This document shows positions 36,832 to 49,905 of a DNA stretch of 64,000 bases, piece by piece (within the stretch, counting starts at the first letter, position 1; each line of letters opens with the position of its first letter). The notes under the pieces were generated by a model that had not been told where the DNA came from, did no database searches, and saw only the letters and a list, made by a program, of their open reading frames with translations. A program made the translations under genes and the position numbers. Source of the DNA: Dioszegia crocea (lineage: Eukaryota > Basidiomycota > Tremellomycetes > Tremellales > Bulleribasidiaceae); NCBI GenBank assembly GCA_001600615.1, contig BCKK01000008.1, forward strand, positions 248,001-312,000, in the 5' to 3' direction.

Positions 36832-38754
36832 CTACAATGTCTCTCCCTCTTCGCTGATTGTCCTCCCATCCGTAGTTGACCCAAGTGCCGCCTTGACTGA
36901 GACCAGTAGACCAGCTTCCGTCCTTGCGTCGCTCTGTCGCAATAGAGTCACAAGATTCGCCCGCACCTCCTTGCTCGCCGCCTCCTCCCCCTCCTTGGGC
37001 CCAAGTACATCCACTATCCTGTCCACTAAGCCTGAGAGCCCGGACGCTATCGTCGAGCCTGTGATCAGTATTGCGCTTGCTCAGACTTACTTGTCTCGTT
37101 CGAGCCAAAGGCGACGAGCAAAGCCAAGGCTATGATCGATTCGTTCGCCAACACGGGGTATGGACCGCTGTCTTTGAACATGTCCATTAGGGCTGATGTG
37201 ATGATCGGCTCTTCGAACTTTGAAAGGGCATCTCTTTCAGCCGCATCGGAGGAGATCGATCTTATGCAGTTGACGAATACTCTGGTGGCCTCGAAACGGA
37301 TAGCTGGGTCGTCTGTGCGCTGTGAGAGATCCGAGATCTGGTCGATCACAGATGCGTGATGAGCAACTTTGACGGCATTTTGCACTGCAGGTAAGCCTGA
37401 CTCAGGTATAAACTCACCATTCCCCCGACAAAGATTCTTCACTATTCCGACCGAGCCGCCCTGTACTGACCCTAGCATGTCTCTCTCCTTCGACCACACA
37501 TCAACCTCCACCAGCTTGTCCAGTAGGTCGGTCTCACCGAGAACGATTTTGTTGGCATCTGGTATCGATAGATTACGCAGTAGGCCGATGACTGAATGCA
37601 GGACTTGATCGGTGATTCCGGGTTGAAGGATGTGACGAATGGAGGGGAGGATTTCCGATAGTAACGCAATGGCACTCGAGTCTTCTCGAGCCCGATTGCC
37701 GTATGAAAGCAGAGCGCAACATTGGAGATCATCACGCTGCTGCAAGGCCAGCCAACGGTCCATCCGGGTCCAGAAATCAGATTGAGCGGGAGGTATTGAC
37801 GAGCTCAGCCCAATCAGGGCGGTGATGAGACTCCCCTTGACGCCTGCGAAGGCTTTTGACTCGTCTTCATCCGCGGCTTCGTCGCCCCGCCATTCTGCCT
37901 TTTCGACAAAGTCCAAGATGGCGCCGATGTAGGCGGTGTACCCGTCGATGTTCACTTCTTCGGCGTTACACCAAGCGTCTAGTATCTCCGCTGCAGAAGT
38001 TAAGACTGGGAGGGGAGGTGGGGATCTGGATGGGTCGGAGTGGAGGACAAAGGGTCGGATAATGTGCGGTATCAGGGATGGATTTGGTTTGTCTCTCGTC
38101 AGCTGGTTCGGGGGGTGTTCTCACCCTCTAGCACAAGCCCTAAAATCGTCCAAATCCATTGTAAGATCTGCTCTCCGTCGTCGTCGACGTTGAGCCTTTC
38201 CAGCAAGATATTGGAAACTCCCACTAATGGAAGACAATGTCGGAACACCTCCTCCGAAGATTTCTCTGCTCATCAGCTCTTCCCCAGCTTGACTCACCAT
38301 GCCCCTCAATGACCATATTCAACAAGCTGACCGTCAAAGCCTTGACCGCGGTGATGGACTGATCGATGACTTCGCAGCACTGCTCCAGGACCTGGCAGCA
38401 GTGGTCGATGTATCCAGCTTCGACAAGGCCATCACGGGCGACATCGCAATTTGCCGCAAGATTTGCAGCAGCCCGGCCCGTCTGCTCAATGACGCCAAGG
38501 GAAGCATCGAGATTCCGAGAGGCATCTCGCAAGATCTCGCTGAGTTGGTTTGGCAGAGTAGTCGAGCTCAGAGCATCTCTGATGTCGCCTAGGAATCAGA
38601 TCAAAGGCCGAGCAGAACGCTCACTTTGTCTCAGACTGACAGCCAGGCGGCTCAGTACATCTGCCGTCTCTCCTAGCGCCGCTTGATCATTTGCAGAGAG
38701 ATGAACATCGTTCAACTTGTTCACGAGGAGGATGGCTTCGTCCTGTTCGGCCAT
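36832..38754 (-). CDS. SmgGDS/RAP1GDS1-like armadillo protein
   Basis: Six minus-strand exons: 38754..38625, 38588..38298, 38265..38125, 37990..37418, 37384..37091, 37058..36832; 551 residues. SmgGDS proteins are armadillo chaperones and exchange factors for small GTPases with polybasic tails. The sequence is all helical repeats. The best family matches are DDLQCCALLSYGNRARED, SVIGLLRNLSIPDANK and VLANESIIALALLVAFGSNE, which align with the repeats near the C-terminus of animal RAP1GDS1. Human SmgGDS has ~560-608 residues. The intron 37385..37417 is 33 nt and stop-free in frame. Other armadillo proteins share the repeat, so the name is likely rather than certain. Confidence 0.78.
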
Positions 38755-39019
38755 GACGATCTTTTGCCCTGTAGTGGTCGAGAAGTTGCTGCTTTCTGCG
38801 GCGCAGATCAGCCTAAGCGATGCTGATGGATGCAAGTGAGCTCAGTGGAGTGTGGAGATGTATGATACTACAGGCAGAAAGTCAAATCAAGCGCGCACCT
38901 ACAGCGGCGATCGCCGACGTGACTGGACGCCGCATATCTTCCTTCGCATCAGCCTGAATCATCCTTCCTTCACCCTTCACTCTCAGCCCATACCCCAAGT
39001 CCATGCTGCTCACAGCACG
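38755..39019. promoter_or_regulatory. Divergent promoter, SmgGDS-like and TOM1
   Basis: 265 bp between start codons of the minus-strand armadillo gene and the plus-strand HECT ligase. The TOM1 side is C/T-rich. No site is assigned. Confidence 0.5.
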
Positions 39020-42000
39020 ATGAAGGTCAGGCCGTCGAGAAAGACGCACGCCAAACCGGCGGAAGATGTCGTCAACTTCGTCGACTCGGTCGCAAAAGCG
39101 ACAGATGTTCAGCTTGTCAGTCTTCTGTCAAGCTTGGACGTCTGGCGCTTTGCGAGGGGGGATCTGCACGGCTGGATACCCGCTCTCGATCGCTTCGACG
39201 CAGCTCTCGAAGTCATAGTCAGGAATTACGAGCTCGACAGACCCCAACTCAACCCCTTCACCCCTCACGACCAAACCCTCCTTCTCGAAGTCTTGCGAGT
39301 CTATCGGCTGCTGTTGGAGAACTGCACCAGCAGGAAGCTCTTTGCTTCTTACGACGTGAGTGAAAGGTAAACGCGGCTAACTGTAGCGTTGCTACGACCT
39401 TCTCTGTACGAGCGATCTCGCCGTTCTGCAAAGCACCCTCATTGTCCTCCTCCGTCCCACCCAACAATACCTCTCCGAAACCCCCATCGACCCTGCACTT
39501 AAGGTCAAAATCCGCCATCGTCTCCTTTCCCTCTCGCGAGGCTGGGACAAGCTTAAGGGACAAGGATGGGACCTTGTCTCTTTGGCGTCCAAGGACGAAT
39601 ATGAGCACCCCAGCGAACCCGTCATTGTCAATTTCCATTCTTCCAAGGAGGCGGTGACGATGGATCTGTCGAATCTACCGCGACATCTGTATGCCGATGA
39701 GCTCGCAGAGAAGGCGAAAGACAGCGGGATGCCAATAGAGGATCAGTACTCTGCCTTTGTGGCATTGAGACTTTCATTTATGGAGGGGCGGGAGGAAAGG
39801 AGACAATTACTCGCCGCCAGGCTTTTGGCCATGGCCACTTATAGTGAGTTGCAGTTTGGACGTGCTGACAATAGTCTGCCTCTCCAAAGAGGACGTAGTC
39901 AATCACACCATCTGCCTATACGAGCCAGAAATCGTCGCCGATATCTGCGACCTTCTTCCCCCTTCGCGCGATGTCGGCGATCCAGTCCGACTTGCCGCCA
40001 TCCTAGCTCTTGACGGTTTCTCCCATCACAAGAGCCGTTTGGGCGAAGTTCTTGCCTCCCTCAACATTAGTGCAAACTACGGTGTTCTCATCACCCTCCT
40101 CCGTTCGGTGGCGAAGAACGAACACTCGCTCGATGTCGCCGATGCAATGCTTTCCTTCCTCGGCTTCCTCGTCATCAGCCCCTCGCACAGTGCCATATTA
40201 GTCGCTGCTGGCGTTCTCAATATCCTCCTCGAGTTCCTCAATATACAAGCTCCCCCTCGCATGAGCTACATCCCCCGGGCATGCGGTCTCATCGACAACA
40301 TCGTCTTCTCCAACGGACAGGGCTTTGCAATCTTTACCGGGATTGATGGCGTCAATACCATTGTTGCTCGCATCAAGGAGGAGATTGATCGGCCGGTCGA
40401 CCTCGCGCCGAAATTGGTGTCAACTGAGGCAATGGTCAGCTGGGCGATGGCGCCGCTCAGGGCATTGCTTCGGACCGTGCAGAGGATGATGTCGGCGGCA
40501 GGAGGAACGGAAGGGTTGAGGAATTTGGTGGACGGGGACCTGCCAAAAGCAGTAAAGAGGATCTTCGAGGAGAATGAACGGTTCGGCCCAAGGGTCTACT
40601 CCATTGCCATCAACGTTATGGCGTCGTTCATCAACAACGAACCCACATCCCTGAGCATCTTGCAAGAGCTCAAACTCCCCCAGACCCTCTATGAACAACT
40701 CGAAAAGTCGATCCCTGTATCCACCGATGTTCTCAACTCAGTCCCAAACGCCATCAGCGCTATTTGTCTGAACACTGCCGGACTCGCTCTCACCAACGAG
40801 CACTCGAAAATTCTCGTCAACCTCGTCGCGTCGAGTATTCAGGCTGGCGATCATGTAGCGCAGGCCACCGGTGGGGCTCTGGAAGAGCTCGCTCGGCATC
40901 AACCTCCTCTCCGGGACGTGATCCAAACGGCCGCGATGGATATGTTGACTTCGACCCTGAAGGAAGGGCAGGAGTTCCAGATCCCTGGTGACCAGAAACA
41001 CGTCTATTATCTGGACCAGATCCCACAAGACGGCAAAATCCCCAGCGAATCCAACGCTCCGATAGAAAAGCTCAGCCGAGTGATTCAATTCTTCGAGGGG
41101 TTCCTTCGCAATGCGACCATTTGCAAGGAGCTCGTTAAGGATAACAACCTCATCGACCTCTTTTTGTCAATATCGGATCTTCCCTGTATACCTAACCGGT
41201 GGGGTACCACCGATGCCGCTCAACACCTATCACACGTCTTCCGCAACATCGGCGCTCATGATCATATCGTCGTGACGGAGCGGATCCTCGAGGCGGTGGA
41301 GAAGGGATTAGATGCCTGCGCAGAGTTGTGGCAACCAGACTCTCACCCCATCTGGCTGGCATTCCACAAGGGTGAGGCGACAGACGAGCAGCTGCAATTG
41401 TTCGTCAAGCTTCGTGCTGCAGTCATTCGCCTCACCTACTTGGGCGAATCCTTCACGAGCGTGTCGTTTTCCCACGCTCGCGTCGCTACCTCGCTCGCAA
41501 AGTGCTTACGCAAGTCGCCCAAATTCTTCGCGAAGTTTGGCGCTTTGCACAAGACGGCCATACGAGAGCATGCTGCTTTGCGAGAGGATGTGGAGATCAA
41601 AGATTTGGATCTGATCGAGGCGGAGAGGGAGAATGGCAAGGAGAGCGGGGCCAAATTTATGGCTACGAGAATTCACGCCGTTTCGGATATGTTCTTCAGG
41701 GGTGAGTTTGGGTTTGGTCAAGCTGATGATAGCTGCGATTCGGCTTTTATTTGTCAAGCGAAACCCGGATGGAACGCACGCTACAGAAGCCAAGAAGCTC
41801 GCCGATCTCATTGCTGGGACGCTGGTCGAGCAGCTAGACGTACAGCTGGTGGAAGGCAAGGAGACGGCCATTCGGACATTTGCACTGGGAATCTGCACCG
41901 GACTCTTGTTTGATGGTAAGTCACACAAAGACTTGGCTGATTTAGAACGCGGCTATGACGGATATTTCAACTCTCTCCTCCTCGTCGCCTTTGTCAAGAA

Positions 42001-45000
42001 GGGCGGCTTGGACGCCATGCTGCGACTGTGCGAAGAGGTCTTGGCAGCCGAAAACACCATCAACAGCACGCAGCTTGTCGTGATGATCCTCGCGTCGTTC
42101 GTCTCGCCCAGGGCTATTGTCGAATCGCCCCAAACTGCAGCTTTGCAGGCTGGGGGACAGGCGTTTTCGCCAACCGAAATGCTCGTACGAATCCGCGCTA
42201 AACTCTTCCCCGTCATCCGCCAGGTTTGGAACGAAGAATGGCTCCCTACCGCAAAGGAAGAGACCATCAAATTAGCCATCAAGGCGTTTTTGTCGGTGAT
42301 CCAGGCTCAAGGCGAGAGCGATCTGCCGGCACCGATCGTTGCAGGGGCTGTGCCTGCACCCGCACCAGTTCCTCGAGTTCGTCCAGCCGCAACGCCCGCT
42401 TTGGTGGAGCAACTCGTTGATATGGGCTTCAATCGAGGCGCCGCCGTAGCTGCGCTGCAGCGCGCTCACAACAACATCGGCGCTGCGGCGGAGCTTATCC
42501 TGAGTGCTCCGCATATCTACGCCGACATGCCTGAGGCCCCTCCAGCAGCTCCAGCGGTCCCAGCTGCGGTGGCGGTTGAGGGCGAAGCTGTTGCAGCCCC
42601 AGCGGCGGAATCTCCAGCGGCCGAAGCGGACGATCCAATGCAGGCGGAGGATGATATCGCTGCGGTGCGAGCGTCACTAGAGGCGGAGAGAACGGCGAGT
42701 AAGGCGGATATGGCCACTAGGGGGATGGTCCTCTTGGACAAGGTGGAAGATTTGATCTTCCACGTACTTCCAGTCTTCCCGGCTGGCGCGGAAGGGGTGC
42801 GCTTTGTCCTTGATAGGCTGCAGGAGGCGTCCATCAATGAGGACAGGTCGTCGCTGCCTGCTCGGCTTCGTCTAGGCGTCATCACTCTCAACACCTTTAG
42901 TGCCAACGTCAGCGGGGAGCTGCGGGATCGCGCCCACACTATCCTATCCACCATTCCAGTCGAAGTTCGACCCAAATGGACCGCGGCGTACCTGCTGTTC
43001 GGCGAGACGCTACTCAAGCTGTCTTCGTCGATTACTGAGACAAAAATCGGCTCGGGCTCGACCCACGTCGTCGCGCAGAGCGACTTTGCGGACGTTCGGC
43101 AGACACTTCTAGCGCTAAGCATATCGCTAGTGGAAGATGTCGAAAGCGCACAGCCGGATTTGCTAGCTGCCATGCGGATGCTGGTTATCCTATCCCGCTT
43201 CGACTCGGCCATCGTCGAAAAACTCCCCATCATCCTTGCCGCTTTTGCCAAACCCTCGGCGAGACTTCGCGATTGTCATCCCCTTCTAGCTTTGATTATA
43301 CGGCACGCCTTTGAGGACGCGGCGACTCTGTCCGCAGTCATGCGACGCGAAATCCTGGCTTGGATGACGCCTACTCGCAACAAGGTCAGCGACATTACCC
43401 ACTTCCTGCGCCAACTTCGCCAGACGGCCTTCCGCGCTCCTGAAGTCTTCATCAACGTCGTCGAAGCGGAATGTACCCTTGTCGACCCGACCCCTTCAAC
43501 ATCCATCTTCCATATCCGGAGTAAGAATGTAAAGGAGACCGCCGAGTCTGATCCGTTCAAGGATAAGCCTGTGAACGAGTCGGGCAAGGCGGTGTTTGAG
43601 ACCCTGCTTGCGGAGCTTAGCAAGACTGTGGGACAGGTCCGGGGAGAAGGGGAGCAGAAGGACAAGGAGGTTGCGTTGAAGTACGCCGGGCTTCTGGTCT
43701 CGCTCATAACCGAAACGCTTGGATCTTATGTGCCCGCCAAGCAATCATTTTTGGCGGTGCTGCGAACCTCTGGGGTGAAGGGGATCGGTGGGCTGCTTAC
43801 CGACCTCGTCTGCGACATATCGCTCAAGGATACCGCCACCGATGCTGCTCGCGGGTTCGAGATGGAAACGAGGTCGACGTTGTCGAAATGGGGATCGTCA
43901 ATGGTCATCGCGCTCTGCTCGGACATATCCGCCACTCTTGATATCAAAGATCTGCCCGAGGATCTGATATCGGTACGCAAACAAGTCCTCGATGCCATCG
44001 CCAAGGCCATTAAGGAAAGCGCTAGTATTGCGGATTTGGACAGTCGCTATGGCCGCCTGCAAGCTCTGGGCGAGCTGACCTACCGACTTTTGGTAGCTCG
44101 TCCAGTTGCGGCCAAACAGGACGAGTCCGGTACCCACATTGCAAAGACGATGATTGAAAAGAACTTTGTCGGTACTTTGACGGCGGCGGCTGGCGAGGTT
44201 GATTTAAACTACCCCGACGTGCGGGGCGTTTTGGGCTCTCTACTCAAGGCGTTGGAATACCTTTCCAAGATGTCCATCAAGTGGAGCAAGTCTGACAAGC
44301 GGAAGATTGCGCAAGCCGAGGATGAGGATACTTCAGAGTCGGAGGATTCTGAAATGGAGTATGATGAAGAGGAAGAGGCGCCGGATCTTTATCGCAACTC
44401 TGCTCTGGCAAGGTGGGTCAGTGTAAGGCTATGCTGATGATAGACTTGGTGGCGGTGTAGATGAGGATGAAGAGGAAGATGACGAAGATGAAGATGATGA
44501 CATGGTGGGTTGATGTGAGGCTGAGCTGATTCAGATGCAATTCGGAGATGAAGGTGATGATATGAGTGACGGAACCGGGAGCCAGCCATTGACGGATGAG
44601 GATGAAGACGAGGAGATGGGCGAAGGAGAGGGAGACTGGGTAAGTGATGGCTTGGCTGAGCTAATTGCAGACCGACGACGAGGAAGAGCTCGAATCGATG
44701 GATGGGGATGTGCCGGTATTCGAAGGCGAGGCTGCTCTGGACGATGAAGCCGATCCGGAGGTTTGGGAGGTGAGTAATGTGTTGAATTAGCTAACGGCAG
44801 GAGGGAGATGGCGAATCTGTCATGGATGATGAGGGCGACGAACACTATCCCGAAGACGAAATGTATGATGAAGAGGGAGAGGAGATGATGGATGAAGAGG
44901 GGTGAGTTGAACGGCTTCTGAGCTAACCTCAGCTTTGACGACTTTGATTTGATGGACGGCATGCCGGAGGATGGAAACCCTTGGGCAGACTCAACTCCGC

Positions 45001-48000
45001 CAGAACCCATGGGCCCTTGGGGCTGGGAACAGCCTGGAGCTGCTCGCAGGCCGGCACGCGCTGGAGGCGACGAGGACGTCATGTCTGCCCTGTATGGCCA
45101 GCCTCGACCCGCCTCCAGCAGCGCCGTCGCGGCTCATCCCCTCGTTGCCCCGCCTGTACCACCGGCCGCCTCACGACGACTTCCCCGCGGTATGGGCGGA
45201 GCCATCGGTCTCGATGCACTACTCCGACACATTCAGCACAGCGGAGCAACTGAAGCTATCGCTGCTATCGATTCCATCACCAGTCAACATCGGTACACTG
45301 GTGGTGACCCTGTGCGGATCGATTTGACTCAAGAGACAGATGGCACGGTCAATCTTCGTATTGGAACGCGGATGTTCCGTATCCCCGCAACGGGAGTGGT
45401 GCGGCCGGAAGCCGACGTCGCAACGGAGTTTGTTCCTCGGCCGACTACTCAAAGGTGGCAGGAGGAGTATTCCATCATCCCCGGTAGGGACATGTCTGCT
45501 CAGTTGATGACTCACATCGTCAATCGGTTGATGCCCGAGGCGAAGCGATTGGCAGAGGAGGAGAATGCAAAGAGGGATAAGGAGGAGGCGGAAGCGGAAC
45601 AAAAGCGTCAAGAGGAAGAAGCAAAGGAGAGGGAAGAGCAAGAGATCAGGACTAAGCAGCAGGCAAAGAAGCTGGCAGAGGATTTGGCCCAAGCTGCAGC
45701 TGTGGCTCTGCCAGCTGCTACAGAGGACGTCGAGATGGAGGCCGAGGCCGGCCCTTCCGAGCCCATGGTGGTTGACCCCGCTCCTGCTCTAGACCCCGCC
45801 CCAACCCTAGCCCGAACGGTGATTTCGATTCACGGTCAGGATGTCGACATTACCGATTCTGGCATTGACCTCGAATTTCTCCAAGCCCTACCCGACGATA
45901 TGCGCGCCGAGGTCGTCGAACAGCACATACGGGAGCAGACCCGACAGCAACGACCGGCTGCGAACCCTGCGGCACCCCAAGCGTCATCACAAATCAACCA
46001 CGAATTCCTCCAAGCCCTTCCCCCAAACATCCGCGCCGAGGTTTTGATGCAGGAGGCAGTCGAGAATGCTCGGCGGAATCGACCTGCTCCCGCCCCCGCC
46101 CCCGCCCCTGCGCCAGCTCCCGCCCCAATCATGCCTCCCATGCCAAATTTCATGAACCTTCCCGGGTTTGATCCTGCCATATTGGGCGGGTTGGGCGGGT
46201 TCGATGAGATGCTCATGGACGGAATGGCCGCGATCCCTCCAGGCGCAATGCGAGGTGCGCTTCGGGAAATGCGACGGAACCTTCAGATGGGTGGCGTACC
46301 GGAAGCCCCTCCTTCGAAACGGCCCCATCGTGAAACCCTCCAGCTTTTGGACAAAAGTGGTATCGCTGCTTTGGTCAGGCTGTTGTTCTTCCCCGAGGCA
46401 TTCCGGAAAGGACACCTCTTCCGCATTTTGGTCAACCTTTGCGAGAACTCCACCACCCGGGCGGACCTCCTGAATCTTCTGATCTCAGTGGTTCAGGATG
46501 GGTCGGGCGATCTACCCGCGGTCGATCGGAGTTTCCAGCAGATGTCTCTGCGAGGTGTTGCCACGCCAAAGACTCCGAAATTGAAGGCGCCCGATACCCC
46601 CGGACCCATCGCCCTCCCTATTTTCGCCCACCTCCAAGCGGAGAACATTCCCACATTCATCGCTCAGCGCTGCTTCGAAGCTCTATCCTACATTGTCAGC
46701 GCAAATCAACAAGCCGTCACCTTCTTCCTCACCGAACACGAGCAGGCGATTGGTTTACGCAAAGCGCCATCGAGAAAGGGCAAGGGGAAGTTGCTCCCTC
46801 AGACCAAATTCCCCATTGTCATTTTGCTCGGCTTGCTGGACCGGCCGGTTCTGCTGAAGACCAACGCGATGATGGAGTCTATCACTCAATTGTTGTCAGC
46901 CATCACCAAGCCGTTGACGGCGCTGAAGATGGACGCGGACGCGGAGAAGGAGGCGCCTGCCGTTGTGCCTGTGGACACTGCAGCGCCTCCAGCGCCCACA
47001 GCGGCGACTCCAGCGGCAGCGGCAACTCCCGCGGTAGCAGAAGCTGGTCCGTCGGAGCCTGCCTCCGCCCCTACCACTCTCACCAAACCCCCCGTCATCC
47101 CACCCAACGTCCTCCGCCTTGTTGTCAACTGCATGACCAGCGGGGAATGCTCGTCCAGGACATTCAGCAACAGCTTGATGCTGATGCAGAATCTGTGCTA
47201 TCTTCCGGATGGCAAGGAGATTATTGTGCAGGAGATTTCATCCAGGTGTAGGGAGCTGGGAACGGTGATCCAGGACGGGTTGCTGGAGTTGGCGGCGGAG
47301 TTGGAGAAGGGCGGCACGACTTGGGTCAGCCAGTTTTCGGCGGCTTCATCGAGTCAGGCTCAGCTGTTGCGCCTGCTTAAAACCGTCGACTTTTTGCACA
47401 CCCACAAGTCTGATGTCGACGCGGCGGAGACGCTATCGGAGAATGAGCAAAAGGTTGCCGATATCTTTGCGTCGTTCCGATTCGAGGGGATGTGGGAACG
47501 GCTCGGAGCTTGTCTCAAGGTGGTCGAGGCTGCGGATTCCACCGAGCAGGTGGCTGTGGTACTCCTCCCCTTGATTGAAGCCTTGATGGTGATTTGCAAA
47601 TACCGGCCTAAACGCACCGACCGGTCTTCGGTTCCCCCTCTTGCGGTCGACTCGAACGATCTCTTCGTATCCTTCACCACCGCCCATCGAAAGGTGCTCA
47701 ATTCGATTGTTCGAAACAACCCGTCACTACTTTCCGGTTCGTTCTCGCTTCTTGTCCGCAACTCGCGCGTCCTCGAGTTTGACAACAAGCGGAATTGGTT
47801 CTTCCAAAAGCTCAAGCGGAAGAAGGATCAGCATGTCGGAGGGGCGCTGCATTTGAACATACGGCGGCAGTATGTGTTTGAGGACAGTTTCCACGCTCTA
47901 CAAAGGCGGTCGGGAGATGAAATCAAGTATGGGAAGTTGAACATCAAGTTCTACAACGAGGATGGTGTGGATGCGGGCGGTGTGACGAGGGAGTGGTACT

Positions 48001-49012
48001 CGGTGCTGGCGAGGCAAATATTTGACCCAAACTTTGGTGAGTAGTCCTAAGGTTACGCTAATTTAGCCCTCTTCGAACCCTGCGCCGCAGATCAATTGAC
48101 ATACCAACCCAATAAGGCTTCGTCGATCAATGGCGAACACTTGGCGTACTTCAAATTCGTCGGCCGAGTTATTGGCAAATCCATCTACGACGGGCGATTG
48201 CTCGACGCCTACTTCAGCCGTGCCTTCTATAAGCAAATTCTAGGGCGAGATGTCGACATTCGAGATCTCGAAAGTATCGATCCCGAGTATCACAAATCGC
48301 TCACATGGATGTTGGACAATGACATCACCGGGGTGATTGATCAGGAGTTTACAATTGAGGACGATCAATTTGGGGAGAAGAAGATTGTCGAGTTGAAGGA
48401 AGGAGGGGCGAAGATTCCCGTCACGGAGGAGAACAAGGGGGAGTATGTGCGGTTGGTGGTGTCGTACAGATTGGACAACTCCATCAAGGAGCAGAACAAG
48501 GCGTTTTTGGATGGGTTCTATGAGTGAGTAAAACAAAGGCGTGGCTGACTTTAGTGTCATCCCCAGACATCTCATAGAGATCTTCGAACCAGATCAGCTC
48601 GAGCTTTTGATCTCCGGCATCACCACTGTCGACGTGGACGAGTTGAAGAATGCCACTCAGATGAGCGGATGGAAATCGACTGATCCCGAGATCGCTTGGT
48701 TCTGGCGCGCCCTACGGTCATTCTCGCAGGAAGAGCGATCGCGCTTTTTGATGTTTGTCACGTCGTCATCGCGGGTGCCGCTGGGCGGTTTTACGCAGCT
48801 GCAGGGAGCGTCGGGGATTCAGCCATTCCAAATTCAAAAGGTGAGCACGGATTGGGCTTGGCTGACGTTAGCTCTACGCCAAAGATGGAAGTCTCCCACA
48901 AGCCAGTACTTGCTTCAACCTGTTGTTGCTGCCAAAGTACGAGACATATGAGCATTTGAAAGATAGATTGATGTTTGCGGTGACGGAGACGGGCGGGTTT
49001 GGGAAGGCATAG
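39020..49012 (+). CDS. TOM1: Giant HECT E3 ubiquitin ligase Tom1/HUWE1
   Basis: Thirteen exons: 39020..39355, 39387..39843, 39875..41701, 41733..41915, 41946..44412, 44444..44504, 44535..44639, 44671..44769, 44801..44901, 44933..48036, 48067..48523, 48555..48840, 48872..49012; 3207 residues, close to yeast Tom1 (3268). Tom1 ubiquitinates excess ribosomal proteins, Cdc6 and histones in the nucleus. N-terminal armadillo-like DUF908/DUF913 region (1-~800); UBA domain near 1084-1122 (LVEQLVDMGFNRGAAVAALQ); very acidic stretch ~1757-1890 split over several small exons; two ubiquitin-binding motifs near 2190 and 2240 (FLQALPDDMRAEV, FLQALPPNIRAEV) followed by a (PA)n run; HECT domain from ~2850 with catalytic Cys about 3175 in ASTCFNLLLLPKY and terminal GGFGKA. 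Intron 41916..41945 is 30 nt and in frame. Confidence 0.97.
46087..46130 (+). repeat. Pro-Ala coding repeat in TOM1
   Basis: About seven PA dipeptides encoded by GCNCCN hexamers follow the second ubiquitin-binding motif of TOM1, a flexible-linker signature. Confidence 0.85.
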
Positions 49013-49347
49013 GTAGTGGTTCATGTATAGCGATAGAAGTTTGTGAAGATTGAGGCTACTAGCGCTAGAGGCCTGACTATGGCGAACAAGCAGAAGTCAA
49101 GGATTGCACTCGAAAGTGGCGGCCTAAGTTTTCGGCGAGCTTGGTCAAGCTGATCTCGACGCTCTCTCGCGAGGCCTTGATGAAGACCTGCTTTTCTGCC
49201 CTGCTTCATCTAGACCTGGAAGTAGATGGCCGGTGACGAGATTAGTCGAAGTGTCAAAGGCGGATTTCACAATTGTTGACATTCAACCTGTTTTCCCTCC
49301 CACATATCAATCACCATACTACACCTTTCCCTTCTTCAGCTTCCACT
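49013..49347. other. Intergenic, TOM1 3' flank and LAMTOR2 promoter
   Basis: 335 bp between two plus-strand genes. The last 60 bp are C/T-rich, a usual leader here. A minus-strand frame of about 60 codons has no features and is not called. Confidence 0.45.
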
Positions 49348-49883
49348 ATGCTTGTCTCGCCCCTCCGCCTCCATCACGACCTGAACGCTTTGTTGTCATC
49401 CACAGGTGGACCACACACCGCTCTCTTGATCCTTCCGCAAGGGAGATTACTCGCTTCCTCCACAAAGTACGATGAACTATATAATGAAGACGAGGATGTG
49501 CCGGATGTCGGAGAGCTAGCCATTGAGGATGAGCCATACCTGGACGAGCCCGAGAGAATACGGCTGTTGTGTGGCTTGGCGAGTCAGTGGAATGAAGACG
49601 AGTCACCGAGGGTGGAATGTGAAGTGAGTCTATCAAGGTTCAAGCTGATGGTAGCTTGGGAGACTTTTGATTGTCCCTATACCCCTTCCCACGGGCGGCG
49701 CATCCACTACCATGTCTCAGAACCTGCCAGCGGCGAAGGGGCTACAGCCAAAGATGTTTGTGTTGGTTGTGAATGGGACAAAGGGGACGGCGTGGAGTGA
49801 GATGACGGCTAAGGTGAGTGCGGCCGCGATTGAGCTGACTTTAGGCGGAGGATTTCAAGTCCAGCTGGAAGAGTGGCCCATAG
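49348..49883 (+). CDS. Roadblock-domain protein, LAMTOR2-like
   Basis: Exons 49348..49623, 49655..49813 and 49845..49883, separated by 31-nt introns; 157 residues. The start (MLVSPLRLHHDLNALLSSTGG) and TALLILPQGRLLASS resemble the first helix and strands of LAMTOR2 (MLRPKALTQVL, then LLLNNEGSLLA). The C-terminal MFVLVVNGTKGTAWSEMTAKA matches the last strand and helix of the roadblock fold. LAMTOR2 is a Ragulator subunit that holds Rag GTPases on the vacuole/lysosome for TORC1 signalling. An acidic insertion (~45-75) makes it longer than the animal protein (125). Other roadblock proteins remain possible, so the assignment is moderate. Confidence 0.65.
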
Positions 49884-49905
49884 CAATGCAAACAGTTGTA
49901 CATAT

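Noticed and set aside
49021..49209. Small minus-strand gene after TOM1
   Set aside because: About 60 codons, no domain, no clear leader, and lies where a 3' UTR is expected.
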